Origin: Ypsolopha sequella
Lineage: Eukaryota; Arthropoda; Insecta; Lepidoptera; Ypsolophidae
NCBI GenBank assembly: GCA_934047225.1
Contig: OW203990.1
Location: forward strand, 25,895,045-25,959,044
Length of the DNA stretch: 64,000 bases
Direction: 5' to 3'
The notes under the pieces were generated by a model that had not been told where the DNA came from, did not search any database, and saw nothing but the letters and a program-made list of their open reading frames with translations. Positions within the stretch are counted from its first letter, which is position 1, and the number at the start of each line of letters is the position of its first letter. This document shows positions 47,366-58,150 of the stretch, piece by piece. A program made the position numbers and the translations under genes.

Positions 47366-48177
47366 TCTTAAACTACAAAAACTGCGAAACTAAAAGACCG
47401 AAAATTCCAAAAAAATATAGCTTATGAAAAAATTACAGGAAAATGAATAAAGATGCAATATATACTAGATAGAATATAATTATTTTATGACACCTATACA
47501 ACCAGTAGTATATTGTGCCAATGAAAAAAAAAATTAAATGATCTTGAATAATAAATAACAGTAGAATTTTCTGGAAACGACTTTAAATAGCAATAAAGTA
47601 ACTGAACTTGCTTTTAAGTAACTAACATAAAAAGTACGTCTAAGTTTAAGCAAGTGTTAAGTAAACTCCCCTCAACCTTAGCAAGTTTGACAAAGAATTT
47701 AACTGCATTTGACAGTTTCTTTCTTTTTTTTTTCTAAAAGCTACTTGGAACTTCGAAGCTTTTGTTATAGTTTCAAAGTGAAAATATATGTTTATTTCCA
47801 GCGGAATATTTTTATCGTAAACATTGAAGAAAATAATAAATTTGAAAGTGTATATGTGAATATTTTATTTTGTTCAAATTTACATGAACACTAAAGAGAA
47901 AAGCTCTAGGTGGCTGTAAACTTATAAGCTTTCAAGAGCGCAGATAGCTAAGGCATATGGGACATTACGAGAGGCTTTCACATAAACGTAACAATGTCAT
48001 CTAGTGCATTAGACGGGAGTGGCTTCTATATGGCCAATACTGGTCATCGAGTACTCGGACAGTATTCAGACTGGCGGAGTAGTGCGACTGCATAGAATGT
48101 GTATCTGTCGTAGCCATATCATAGAATTGGCTATATCTAGATTTGGTTGCCCATTTATGAATTCTGTTTAAACTACA
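47366..48177. other. AT-rich intronic DNA
   Basis: No recognisable feature. Confidence 0.5.
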
Positions 48178-48850
48178 GGGATCGCCTCGCTCCGCTCCGT
48201 TTTGCTGGGCTCCCATATTGATGACCAATAGCAACCTTACACGCTCCTCCCTGTTCACCGATTTTTGATATTCATCTCAATTCATAATATAGTCAATTTT
48301 ACGAATTGGCCACGACAAAATATATCCACCAGGGATGGATCTGTAATGAAATAAATACAAAAATCATTGATCGTTCCGGTCTCTTAGTCTATTTTTTACG
48401 GGGGTTGGGGGAGGTGAATTCTAATTGGGATATAATATATTATATAAATGAACTTTAATAATAATGGTTTGCAATTTAAAAAGTATAGCTTTTAAATTAA
48501 TACTTTGCACTATTATACTCCCAGCTTTAAAATTTGTCTCCTTTAAAAATAATTGTTTGTAATATAATTTTAATACTTGCAGTTTTAAAATTTGTCCTCC
48601 TTAAAAATAATTTTGTACAGTAACCAATTATTAGTATTGTAGTGCATTATTCAACTCTAAACTAATAGTTGCGCATACCATTAATTATATTTTAATAGGT
48701 GGTAATATTTTATTTATCGGCATTAGGAACTTTACGAAAATCTTTCACCAAATGTCAAAAATAGGTGCGACAACGAGCGAAGCGAGCGTATTAGGTTTAA
48801 ATGTAAGAACATATTGGGAGCCAAGCGAAGTGGAGCGGTGCGAGGCGACG
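48178..48850. mobile_element. inverted pair of family D hairpin repeats
   Basis: A minus-oriented D repeat (48178-48274, ATCGCCTCGCTCCGCTCCG) faces a plus-oriented one (48737-48850, GCGACAACGAGCGAAGCGAG to GTGCGAGGCGACG) with ~460 bp of AT-rich DNA between. The pair could be the two long terminal repeats of one ~670-bp element or two independent insertions. Confidence 0.7.
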
Positions 48851-49254
48851 ATTTCGCTTGTTTTAACAGAATTCCAGATATAAACAAGTTAAATTAAAAA
48901 AAAATATTTTTTTGGGTCATTGGTGTACAGTGTAAAATATTAATTTATTTAAAATGAAATTTATTTATTTTCAGAAGTAAGAACTCCACGTTAACGTTTT
49001 GATGACATTTTTGTCCGAAAACCGACAACTAGACATCAACACCATACCACACTTACTAAAAACGTAGACGACATGAAATCGGTTGGCCACCAGACCAGCA
49101 ACACGAAAACTTCATTGTCTCATCTTTATCATTAGGTCCGAGGATGCTCACGTGACTCACTGCTACAATCAGCGCCAAAATGGCGATAATCAAATTACAT
49201 TGTTATCTAGTCTTCAAAAACCAGGCGTACTTGTATTTTTGTTTATACGGAGTC
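48851..49254. other. non-coding intronic DNA
   Basis: No recognisable feature. Confidence 0.4.
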
Positions 49255-49615
49255 CATAGTCTATGGTACGGATTCCATACACATTGCAAGGCTATACACA
49301 GGATAACGAGAACTTTACCTTATCTACGGTATGCGACAAGCTGTTAGGGCTCTGTATAGCCTCCCAATGTGTATGGAAACCGTATAAAGTGAAAGAGATA
49401 GCCACCATACTGATGTTTGCTATCCCTCTTTCTCTCAAAGAGAATATATGGAGTTTTTGAACGTTTTGTGAGCCAATGAAAAACGAAATACCAATACGCA
49501 ACGTTCTTAATAAACTTTAAACATGGTTTTTTACTAAGTGAGCAAAATTGACTTTAACTCACTAGTGTTAAGCAACAAAGGCACGCTTTTCGATCTTGTG
49601 TGGTTAAAAGAAATT
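49255..49615 (+). repeat. repeat family R, second copy
   Basis: Same block order as 15995-16325: TATAGCCTCCCAATGTGTAT, GTGAAAGAGATAGCCACC, TGATGTTTGCTATCCC, GTGAGCCAATGAAAAACG. The 5' end extends further here (GATTCCATACACATTG). Confidence 0.8.
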
Positions 49616-49682
49616 AACTGAGAGTCATCTTTATATTGCTATTATTACGTTAACAAATAAAATTAGTTTTAGCCACCACAAT

Positions 49683-50197
49683 GAGAAGAATGGCATGAAG
49701 CCATCCGTCATTCGCACTATTTACTTTGCCTTGTGTCAGTCTATTTTACGTTACTGCATCACCTCTTGGGGTGGTACAGCTAAAACAACATTAAAATCCC
49801 TTAAGACTGCACAACGTGCTATTTTAAAAATTGCTACTTTTAGTCCTATCCGTTTTCCAACAAGAAATTATACAATCACGTTAAAGTTCTCAATATAAGA
49901 CAACTATTCATAGTTCAAACTATTCTGCACCAACATCAAATAACACCTTACAAACAGTAAGCTAAACGCCGTAAAGATCGTATTTGTTCTGTTCCTAAAC
50001 CTAAAACTGAGTTTGCCAAAAGATTTCTCTTTTATCTCGGGCCATACCTGTATAACAAAATAAACTTACACCTATCCATTTATGGATTACCTCGTTATCA
50101 ATGCAAAAATAAACTTTGCTCATTCCTTATGAAGAATACATATGATGAAACTGAAAACTTCATGAAAACTTATATACATAACATGTGGATATTTTAA
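49683..50197 (+). pseudogene. non-LTR reverse transcriptase, C-terminal remnant
   Basis: The end of ORF2 of a non-LTR retrotransposon, downstream of the catalytic polymerase motifs. The first frame reads SVIRTIYFALCQSILRYCI then SWGG and AQRAILKIATF, the thumb/connection region characteristic of jockey/CR1-type elements. A frame change near 49868 moves the match to YNHVKVLNIRQLFIVQTILH. An in-frame TAA follows at about 49962, and similarity-like sequence (FLFYLGPYLYNKINLHL, NTYDETENF) runs to the natural stop TAA at 50195-50197. The 5' portion with the catalytic YxDD is absent. Clade not resolved. Confidence 0.85.
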
Positions 50198-50279
50198 TAA
50201 ACAGACAACCTCCTAAACCTATGTTTCAAACCCATACAATCTCGAATGCGTGCCACACATACTCCAACCTTCTATCTCT

Positions 50280-50336
50280 CTCCTACATACACATACACAT
50301 AACACATACACATATACACATATACACATATATATA

Positions 50337-50368
<32 letters not shown>

Positions 50369-50370
50369 CC
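50280..50370. repeat. CA/TA microsatellite
   Basis: ACACATA units grade into (TA)n with one phase break. It lies inside the retrotransposon 3' UTR and generates a spurious His/Ile/Tyr-rich frame. Confidence 0.95.
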
Positions 50371-50666
50371 ATACATAACATCTTAAATTATACCTTTATT
50401 TACATAGCTTTTTCTCTCTGTTTTACGTATACCTAGTTAATGTTGTTAAGCCGATTAACTAAGAATATTGTTTTTTACCCCATTCTGTTCTCTAAGGAAA
50501 CGGGGCTGTTATTCCTTTCTACAGGCGTAAAATCCTATCTTGGATAACAGCGTACATTTGTTATTAGTACGTTATGTGTATCTTAGATTTTAAGCTTAAA
50601 TTTTTATCACTTGTACTGTACTCTCTTCTTACGAAATAAATTCTATTCTATTCTATTCTATAACTG

Positions 50667-51631
50667 AGTGTTTTGTTTTATGTATTGAACAAATCAAAAG
50701 CGAAATCAAATGTTTTAGATATTTTTGATGATTCACTCGACACATACAAAAGTAATTTTTTCAGTTAAATGGTAGAAACTAAGCTAACCTCAATAATTTA
50801 TAAACTCTATTGGCGGATACAGGGGGGGAGGGGGGCATTGGGGCCATCCATGACTTTGAATATGAAGGACTTTTTGTTTCGATTCGGGTGCACTTTTACA
50901 CAGCATATAAGGTAAAGGATAGTGTAGGAACACATGATATTTATTTATTTATTTACTGGTTTTATGCTGATTGCAATATTCCATTGGCAGTGCGCTCGCA
51001 TGCATTTGTTGCGAGCACGAGTCGACCGGGCTACATTTTTCCGTCACTACAAACAGGCGTCTTGCCTGCTCAAGTTCCGACAAATATAATTCTGTTTTCG
51101 TAATTAAACAGTCCAGTTCAGTGAACCCGTCCTTGCTAGTTCTTTTCCCCTGCTCTTATCGCATTATAAGTGCATACGTTAAAGACCTTCAAATAGGTTT
51201 TCGAAAAGCACATCAAGAAAGCCCAAAAACGTTTTATTAACTTTGTGACAAACATTGTAAAATGAAAATTGACACTTAAAAACCCTCACTGTCTACGATA
51301 TTGTATGTACAAGTTTTGAAATAAATAATATTTGTATGACAAATAATAAGCTAATTAAAACATCAAAAACGTTTTAACAGGTAAACCGTTTGTCAAAATT
51401 GCAAAAAACGATATAAAATTTAGTATTTTCATACCACCATATAACCTTTACATATAAAAATGTAAGAGGTATTTTGTCGTAACATGACAGAAGTAAATTA
51501 ATTGGGGCCTCTTTAGATCTCCTTTAAAAATATCATACATTTGTCTGTCTGTCTGTTTCTATTAAAAAAAAAAGTTTTTAAACGTTTTTTTAACCATTTT
51601 GTAGCTAAATGTCCTGGGGGTTCAGCTAGCA
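50667..51631. other. intronic DNA
   Basis: A G run at about 50822-50834 and a TGTC microsatellite at 51542-51556. Two overlapping plus frames (50810-51240) have no recognisable domain. Confidence 0.45.
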
Positions 51632-51633
51632 CG

Positions 51634-51886
51634 CGCCGTCAGTGGCGTGCATAGAACACTTTTCCGGAAAAGTAATCAGAAGGTCAAGTTTGACAATAAA
51701 AAAAATATAAAAAATTTAAATAACACTTTGAAAAAAGAAAGTTTGTACCCTAGAAAGAATATTTTCATACAAACTCTTTTTTTTAGAGTGTTATTTAAAT
51801 TTTTTCTTTTTTTTTATTGTCGTACTTGACCTTCTGATTGCTTTTCCGAAAAAAAGTTCTATGCACGTTACTGCCGTCAGTATAGT
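51634..51886. mobile_element. ~253-bp fold-back element
   Basis: Arms CAGTGGCGTGCATAGAAC and GTTCTATGCACGTTACTG continue inward through TCAGAAGGTCAAG/CTTGACCTTCTGA to TTTAAATAACACT/AGTGTTATTTAAA. CCGT lies on both sides as a possible 4-bp target duplication. It ends ~270 bp before the CCHamide-encoding exon. Confidence 0.9.
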
Positions 51887-52154
51887 TTCTTTCCACCATA
51901 TTTGCTCTCTCGCAGATATTCGCTGTATGCGGCATACAGTATGCCTCAGAGCTCATGTAGGATAGATAGGCACTGTAACTATGGGGTGAACTAGACACAG
52001 ACAAAATAAAAAACAATAATTTATAAGTACAATTAATTACACTTAAGATTACCGTATTATAGGAGGTCCATGCAAACGAAGTCGCGGTCAAAAGCTAATG
52101 AACTTTACAACTAAATATTAACAAATAAATTAAATCTGAAATTTATTTTTCCAG

Positions 52155-52190
52155 GTTCCTGCCTAAGTTATGGACACTCGTGTTGGGGAG
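52155..52190 (+). CDS. CCHa1: CCHamide-1 precursor, neuropeptide exon (36 bp)
   Basis: A microexon between TTATTTTTCCAG (ends 52154) and donor GTGAGT (52191). With the single G carried from 29559 it encodes GSCLSYGHSCWG and ends in a G that begins the next codon. Known insect CCHamide-1 peptides have the form SCLxYGHSCWGAH-amide: two cysteines seven residues apart (one disulfide), the Tyr-Gly-His-Ser core, and a C-terminal His amide made from Gly. All visible positions agree. The next exon must supply the rest of Ala, then His-Gly and a basic cleavage site. No suitable CAYGG context after an AG acceptor was found to 64000. Expected role: ligand of the CCHamide-1 receptor in gut-brain and circadian or feeding signalling (family knowledge). 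Confidence 0.95.
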
Positions 52191-52234
52191 GTGAGTAGCA
52201 AATCGGTTTTTTTACATACACAAAATATCGTCAC

Positions 52235-52445
52235 TACATGAATCCCCGAGGGTGTGTCAGAGGTTTTTGAAAAATTGTGAAGTGCAATGCAAGTCAAAGT
52301 CCACACTAGGTATATCCGCTTTTCACCGACGATTATTACGTCGCAAACGTGATAGATGAGCCCTATTGCCGTACTTCGGACTTACTTAAATGGACCGCGG
52401 ATTGAACCCACGTTCTCGAAGTTAACAGGCCTTACCTGGCCATAG
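52235..52445 (-). repeat. tRNA-derived SINE, minus strand
   Basis: Reading the minus strand: a box A-like TGGCCAGGTAAGG, box B GGGTTCAATCC (52399-52410), then a body ending CGACGTAATAATCGTCGGTG and CACCCTCGGGGATTCATG. The 3' half is shared with the SINE at 25286-25605. It begins only 45 bp after the exon donor at 52191. Confidence 0.85.
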
Positions 52446-54493
52446 AATTCTTTCGTGGTAGTCGAAGTCTGTTATTGATCTTGTCTTGATTTTTGAATAA
52501 CCATCGAAATAGTGTTGCTTTAATTGGTTCTTCCAAAGCACACATTTTAAATTTCGTCGGGTATTTTCAAAACTCGGTCAAAGCTACTGAATAGATTCCA
52601 AACCAATTCCTGAATAGATGTTTCTGGGACAGAGAATGATACAGTAGTTTCTAGAAACATGATTTAACTTTGGCGGTCAAACAAGCGTCATAAATCAAAG
52701 AAGTGTCATAACTCAAATGATTAGCCTTGAAATTTGAAAACTACTTGAATTTAGAGATATGGTTTATACAACTTACTTCAAATTTATTTAAAATTTAACA
52801 ACTGTACCTTAAAATTTTGTAATGAAATATAAATACTCGTTATTAAAACGCTATACTGAAAAAAAGTCGATCTGAACCACGGTCGTGCTAGAAGTCTATT
52901 GTAAACGAATTGTTATCGAGAATCATTAATTAAACAGCTTAGCTTATACTTAAAATTTCATACGATTGAGCACTTCATTTTCGTTCAAGTAGAACTGAAC
53001 TCTATGACGTTGAGCGGTGGCTGTTACGACATAACAAGACGTAAGAGTAAAAAGTGTGTTTTTTATTATATTGAAAAAACCAAAACATCTTACATAATTT
53101 CAAAATTTATATATTGTTAAAACCCATCTAATAACATGGTTTTTATTCATGAAAAAGAAATTGTGTTTTTGAAGACCTCAATTCAATAAAATTATTTCTA
53201 TTGAGGAAAGTTTATGCAAACATGTTTTTCAAAAACAAACCCCTAAATTAATCAAAATGCATTATACCAGAAATTACAGTATTACAGTATTTCATGAAAT
53301 ACATATAAAACATAACCCCTATTTTATTTACATAGCCTCTTAAATTACCGATAAAGTTTTTAAAATGTGGATTGAAAGTAATTCATTTGTGATTGTTTTG
53401 ATTTGAGGTTGAGTTAATTTTATATTATACAAATTAGCAAAACGTCAACACGCCTTTTTAGATTTAGATTTAGCAAAACTTGCAACTATATATATTGTTT
53501 ACTTTTGATCCAGTAAAAATCTTAATATATTATCTGTAATACACTTTTTTTTGTATATTTATTATTGAAATATTATTCAGTTAATTAATTTAACCGTAAA
53601 TGGCAGTTTAGCTTCTTTTTGTAGGCGCACCTCTGCCTTAAATAAATTTCATTTTAAGAGATGAAAAGTGAATTTGTAGAAATGTTTTTTTTTTTTGTAT
53701 ATTATTTCTTTAATATTGCTCTTTTCTTTATTTCTACCTAATTTAAGACTTCATTTGGTAAATCATTTAAACATTGCGAGGGTAAGAAAAGCCATTTAAG
53801 TCCGTCTTGTTCGTTTCTAGATAGCACATCGGTTAGTGACGATGAAAAAGCCCTTATATTAATATAATATAGCTATTACAATTACGAGCAATTTCTGCAT
53901 CTTGAAATCTGACATAAAGAAAACATCAAAGTGTAAATAATTTGTCCTTACCACATTGTTCTTATCTAAGTAATCTACATAGATATGTAACTTGGTAACA
54001 TATGTCAGCGCCCGACTAATTTAATAAAACAAGATAAATGACAGGTAATTTTAAAATGACGTAATGTTGAAATCTCGTAAATGTCAAATGTCACTCTTCT
54101 AATGAATACGAAGTGAAATTAAAACATTTTAGTCAGATTTTAGCCGCGATATTTCACACATGCGCCGTATGTACGTGAACTGAATACTTTTTATAAAAAC
54201 GTACGTAATTCGTAAACAATGTGCGTATCGACCTTACGCACAGATGTCAGAATAAATTATCTGTTTCATTCTTGGAAAAAGCTGTCATAAAAGAGTTTGA
54301 CGTGGTGACAGGTGGAACTTATATTTTGTTCGTAGTGTATGGTGTGGCCACATTTGTCGTAGCGCCCTCATTTTCTCCAAACTCTTTTTTGCCAAGCTGT
54401 CCGTCGTATACTGTGATATGATATTATATATTTTTATAGCGACATGAATACTCCATAATACTATGAATACTATGAATTCTCCAAATATTATTT
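52446..54493. other. AT-rich intronic DNA
   Basis: No supportable exon or bounded repeat over ~2 kb. Confidence 0.5.
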
Positions 54494-54680
54494 AGAGTGC
54501 ATTACAAACTAGAAAATATCATTCAGAAACAAATCCAAAGACAAGAATTTGAAAAAATTCTCCGGGCCAGGATTTGAATAATTATAAGAGTGCATTACAA
54601 ACTAGAAAAGATCAATTAGAAACAAGTTTTAAGTATATCAATATTTGAAAAATAATTTTTCGGGCAAGGATTCCTGTTAA
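54494..54680. repeat. two-copy tandem duplication, 93-bp period
   Basis: AGAGTGCATTACAAACTAGA recurs at 54494 and 54587. It is followed in both by AGAAACAA, a TTTGAAAAA segment and a CGGGC(C/A)AGGATT end. Confidence 0.85.
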
Positions 54681-54824
54681 CATGACTGAAATTTCGTACA
54701 CTGAATTTTCGTAACTACTTGATATACCAGATTGTAATGCACATACTGACTGCTCACGAGGGCGTTATGTGAAATTCACGTGTTGTTCTTGTTCTGTGAT
54801 ATGATCACGTTAAAATCGTGCTTT

Positions 54825-55112
54825 TAGGGTTCCGTACCCAAAGGGTAAGGGTCAGGACCCTATTACTAAGACTCCGCTGTCTCTCTGTCTATCTGTCTGT
54901 CACCAGGCTGTATCTCATGAACCGTGATAGTAAGACAGGTGAAATTTTCACAAATGATGTATTTTTGTTGCCGCTATAACAACAAATACTAAAAAACAGA
55001 ATAAAATAAATATTTAAGGGGGCTCCCGTACAACAGAATTTATTTTTTTGCCGTTTTTATAGATAATGTTACGGTACCCTTCGTGCGCGAGTCCGACTCG
55101 CACTTGGCTGGA
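54825..55112 (+). repeat. repeat family F, internally distinct subfamily
   Basis: TAGGGTTCCGTACCCAAAGG, GACTCCGCTGTCTCTCTGTC, TCATGAACCGTGATAG, GGGGGCTCCCGTACAACAG, and the end TTCGTGCGCGAGTCCGACTC. A widespread lepidopteran repeat. Non-coding. Confidence 0.85.
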
Positions 55113-55189
55113 TTTACAATCACGGACTAGTACCGCGCTTGATTAAAAGCATCGATGAAACCTAGAATGAAACGCGCTCATCCTGAAAA

Positions 55190-55690
55190 TAGGAGGAAAA
55201 TAGGTATTTCGAAATATATAAGTTTCGAAAATCGAACTTTCTGGACCCCGTTGCGAAATTACTCTCAGGTCAGTACGAAATATTGTATGAAATTTCTTTT
55301 CGTACTCAGTTAGGTTCCTTTTAAATGCAATTTTGTCTTGACACTCAAATATTTCGTGGCCTCGTAGTTGGCAGAATGATACTGGCCAGTTATTAGCGCC
55401 ACCGGCGGGCAGACCGCGAACCAAAAAGAAAAAAAGACACCAACCACTTCGGGGTGCGCCGCGGGTTAGTGGGAAAACCAATTGTGAAAACCAATAGCCA
55501 ATTTTTCAGAAAGTAATTCTGATGATGAATTAATGTTCACTTGAAATATATTAGAAAAAGTATCGTTCGTGATGAGTTCAAAATGGCTTTTCTTACCCTC
55601 GGAATGTAAGCTTTAGAAGTGAGCTGAATTTCATTCCTCCGATGAGAAAAAGCATATTTTTTTATACTCCGTACAAAATTTACTATTATT
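55190..55690 (+). mobile_element. hairpin element family B, copy 2
   Basis: Matches 31160-31676 in block order: TCGAACTTTCTGGACCCCGT, ACTCTCAGGTCAGT, TTAGGTTCCTTTT, ATACTGGCCAGTTATTAG. It has the right-end hairpin CTTACCCTCGGAATG/CATTCCTCCGATGAG and closes TTTACTATTATT. A GC-rich insert at 55390-55460 is not in copy 1. Confidence 0.8.
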
Positions 55691-56071
55691 GGTATTTTTT
55701 TTCTGTCTTGTCAAAAATGTTGCCGCGGCCGGCAGGCAGAATTAATTTTAGAGTTATGCCGAATTTGCGATATAATATTTTTAATTTTTTTTCGGACATC
55801 TTTGCATTTAATTAATGAATGATGAATTAATGAAAACATTTTATTATACACAGTTGAATAAATTAAAAGAGTACACTTAATTGATACGTGTATGTATGAC
55901 AAGTAACAAAACGGAACAATTTAACCAAAAAACGCTGAAAAATCAAAAATACACACATACTTATCGACATTATATGCACATACTCGTATTTATTTACTCT
56001 AAAAACTTGACAACTTAACATGTTTTAACTTGAATAAATTGATTTACTTGGAGATAATTTGGTACCAATTT
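55691..56071. other. AT-rich intronic DNA
   Basis: No recognisable feature. Confidence 0.4.
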
Positions 56072-56766
56072 CAGGGTTCCGTAGTCAACAACAAGGAACC
56101 CTTATAGTTTCGCCATGTCCGTCTGTCTGTCTGCTGTCTGTCTGTCCGCGGTTTAGCTTAGATGCTATATGTACTAGAAAGCTGTAATTTAGTAGTTTTC
56201 ATACTTATTAATAACCAATAGAGTGGTAAAGTAAAATTTTGAAAAAGATTTTTTTTAGGGTACCTCCCCTACGCGTAAAGTGGGGATGATTTTTTTTTCT
56301 CGTCTATCCCCTAGTGTGGGATGTCGTTAGATAGGTAATTTAAAAATACTGGGGGTGTAAGATCATTTTTCGATCCAGGGTTCCGTTTGCGAAATAATAA
56401 AAGTGTTAATTTTTGTTAGATTCAAGTGTCCCCCCCTGCCTGTGAAACGGTTGTATTTGGAGACGTGAAAAAAATCACGACAGTATTATACATAACGAAA
56501 TTAAAAGGAAAACTATCACAATTAAGTAGACTTTACAAGTTAACGAGTAATAGTCAACCCATCTAAAATGAAAATTGCTTACAAATTCCATTGAAAATTA
56601 CTTAAACGAAGTTGTTAGTTGTTTAAAACAGGTAGTAAATATAAGTTGACTTTTATTTATGTAACCAAATTCATACTGAAGACTCGGTAATTTTTCAGCA
56701 CTAAGGTTCATTGGCCTTTTATAGATAATGGTACGGAACCCTTCGTGCGCGTGTCTGAGTCTGACT
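56072..56766 (+). repeat. repeat family F, one long or two overlapping copies
   Basis: CAGGGTTCCGTAGTCAACAA with a GTCTGTCTGTCTG-type run starts the copy. A second CCAGGGTTCCGTTTGCG occurs at 56376. The right end, ATAATGGTACGGAACCCTTC plus GTGCGCGTGTCTGAGTC, matches the end at 55065-55105. Confidence 0.75.
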
Positions 56767-57260
56767 TTTCTGACTTTATCGTTAAAATATTATCTTTTGA
56801 CAAGAGAAGACCACTCTATCTTATCGTTTTATGTTGTACATGATTATCCCTGGATCCAATAAAACAGTGTCCAAATCCCATCAAACAGAACTCTTTATTA
56901 AAAAACCTGTGACAGGTGATTTATATTTATATCAGTTAGTGAAATTGTTATTGGCAAATGTAGATATGATTTTTCGTTAAAGGCGATATTCAGTAAAAAA
57001 ATCCGGGTGTTTCTTTTCTGTGTATTTCATGGAATACACGGAAAATTGTAATCAGTTTCTGGTTTATGCACTTTGACTATATAATCTAGGGTTTTGTTTT
57101 TGGAATGTTTGGATAAACTTTCCTTGATAGAAATAATTGTTGAAATGAGGTCTTCTTACACACTTTTTCTCCTCGCCTGTACCTGAGCCTAGAGCATGAC
57201 CAACTCCAGTCTATCTAGGATTCGTTTGAAGAAATTGAAAAAAATATATTTGGTTTATTA
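56767..57260. other. AT-rich intronic DNA
   Basis: A small inverted pair, GTGTATTTC/GAATACAC, at about 57022-57038. No exon. Confidence 0.45.
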
Positions 57261-57663
57261 ATCTTTTCTCTAGGGATCTTACGTATAAACAATGTACTAA
57301 GATTTATACTTTTGTCAAAAAAAAATGTTTTGCACCCTCTTTATTTTTGGTTTTCAAACGTTCGATTCAAGAACGCGGTTAAGAGATCAACTTGATTTCT
57401 TTTTCTTAAAATAGGGCATAGAAATATGAAGGTATATCACCTAAATTCAATATTTTTTTTCCCTACAAAATATTTCAGTATTAGCTAAAAACACACCAAT
57501 TTGTTGTTTCGCTGCGTGATCACTAGTATAACGCGTTCAAGAAAAAGAGGCCAAATAGCCAACATATAATCGCCTCTATGAAAAGCAAATAAAGTCTTTG
57601 CCTTAGGACTTATTATGCTGGATGGGTAATAAAAAAAGTTGCTAGGGTATGCCATCTTCTTAA
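57261..57663 (-). repeat. repeat family Q, copy 2
   Basis: Inverted relative to 29611-30007. AGCTAAAAACACACCAATTT, TTTCGCTGCGTGATCACTAG and CAACATATAATCGCCTC are exact complements of copy 1 blocks. Confidence 0.87.
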
Positions 57664-57984
57664 CGAGTAGCAGCCATGTACAGAACTCAAAAATATTTTA
57701 TTAGATGTGTTTCAACAATATCTAGATTTTTGATTTTGGAAATTTTACTAGCTAGTTTAGTTTTTTTAATAAAAATATAAAACCAAATTTTTTCCCTTTT
57801 GATCTGAATCCACCTCTCCCGCACTGCGTGTTTTTTTGCTTGGAGTGAGAGTGACAAAAATAAAATTCGCATAGCCTGTTGAAGGTTCCCGTAATTTAAA
57901 AAAATAAAATTTGTAAGGCTAACTCGCTTTTCGCGTAAAATAATTATATACATTTCAACATCAATGAATGTGATTCTATAAATT

Positions 57985-58060
57985 ATTAGACCCCGGACTC
58001 CCAGTCTTGAGACCAAGGTTTGAATATTGAACGAGCTTACAGAATATATGTGCATAGTAT
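57985..58060 (+). repeat. SINE head fragment
   Basis: CGGACTCCCAGTCTTGAGAC and AAGGTTTGAATATTGAACG resemble a decayed pol III head (box B GGTTTGAAT), and GAATATATGTGCATAGTAT matches the body of the SINE at 25376. Low-complexity remnant. Confidence 0.5.
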
Positions 58061-58150
58061 TTGTATAGTTATTATGGATTTGTGCAGCTTTTACTCGATC
58101 TAGGGATCGGTTTTGTTTTCGCGGACTTTCCGCTCCAAGACCCTTAAGCT

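Larger units (their letters stand above)
49683..50666 (+). mobile_element. 5'-truncated non-LTR retrotransposon
   Basis: The ORF2 remnant is followed by a ~470-bp 3' UTR containing a CA/TA microsatellite (about 50280-50370). It ends with CGAAATAAATTCTATTCTAT and further TTCTA pentamers. A pentamer tail instead of poly-A is seen in several insect non-LTR clades. The same tail type in reverse occurs at 1788. Confidence 0.85.
29560..52154 (+). other. CCHamide-1 intron, 22,595 bp
   Basis: Begins GTACGA and ends TTATTTTTCCAG. It separates two coding exons that share phase 1. It is filled with mobile elements: families Q, G, B, P, A, U, C, F, R, D, fold-backs and a truncated non-LTR reverse transcriptase. 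Insertions begin within about 55 bp of the donor. A candidate cassette exon lies at 42224-42337. Confidence 0.85.

Noticed and set aside
50185..50436. 83-codon frame rich in His, Ile and Tyr
   Set aside because: Translation of the CA/TA microsatellite in a retrotransposon 3' UTR.
57030..57045. Candidate third CCHamide-1 exon at CACGGAAAA
   Set aside because: The required AG acceptor and Ala-completing C before CAC-GG are missing, and the following codons do not give a basic cleavage site.
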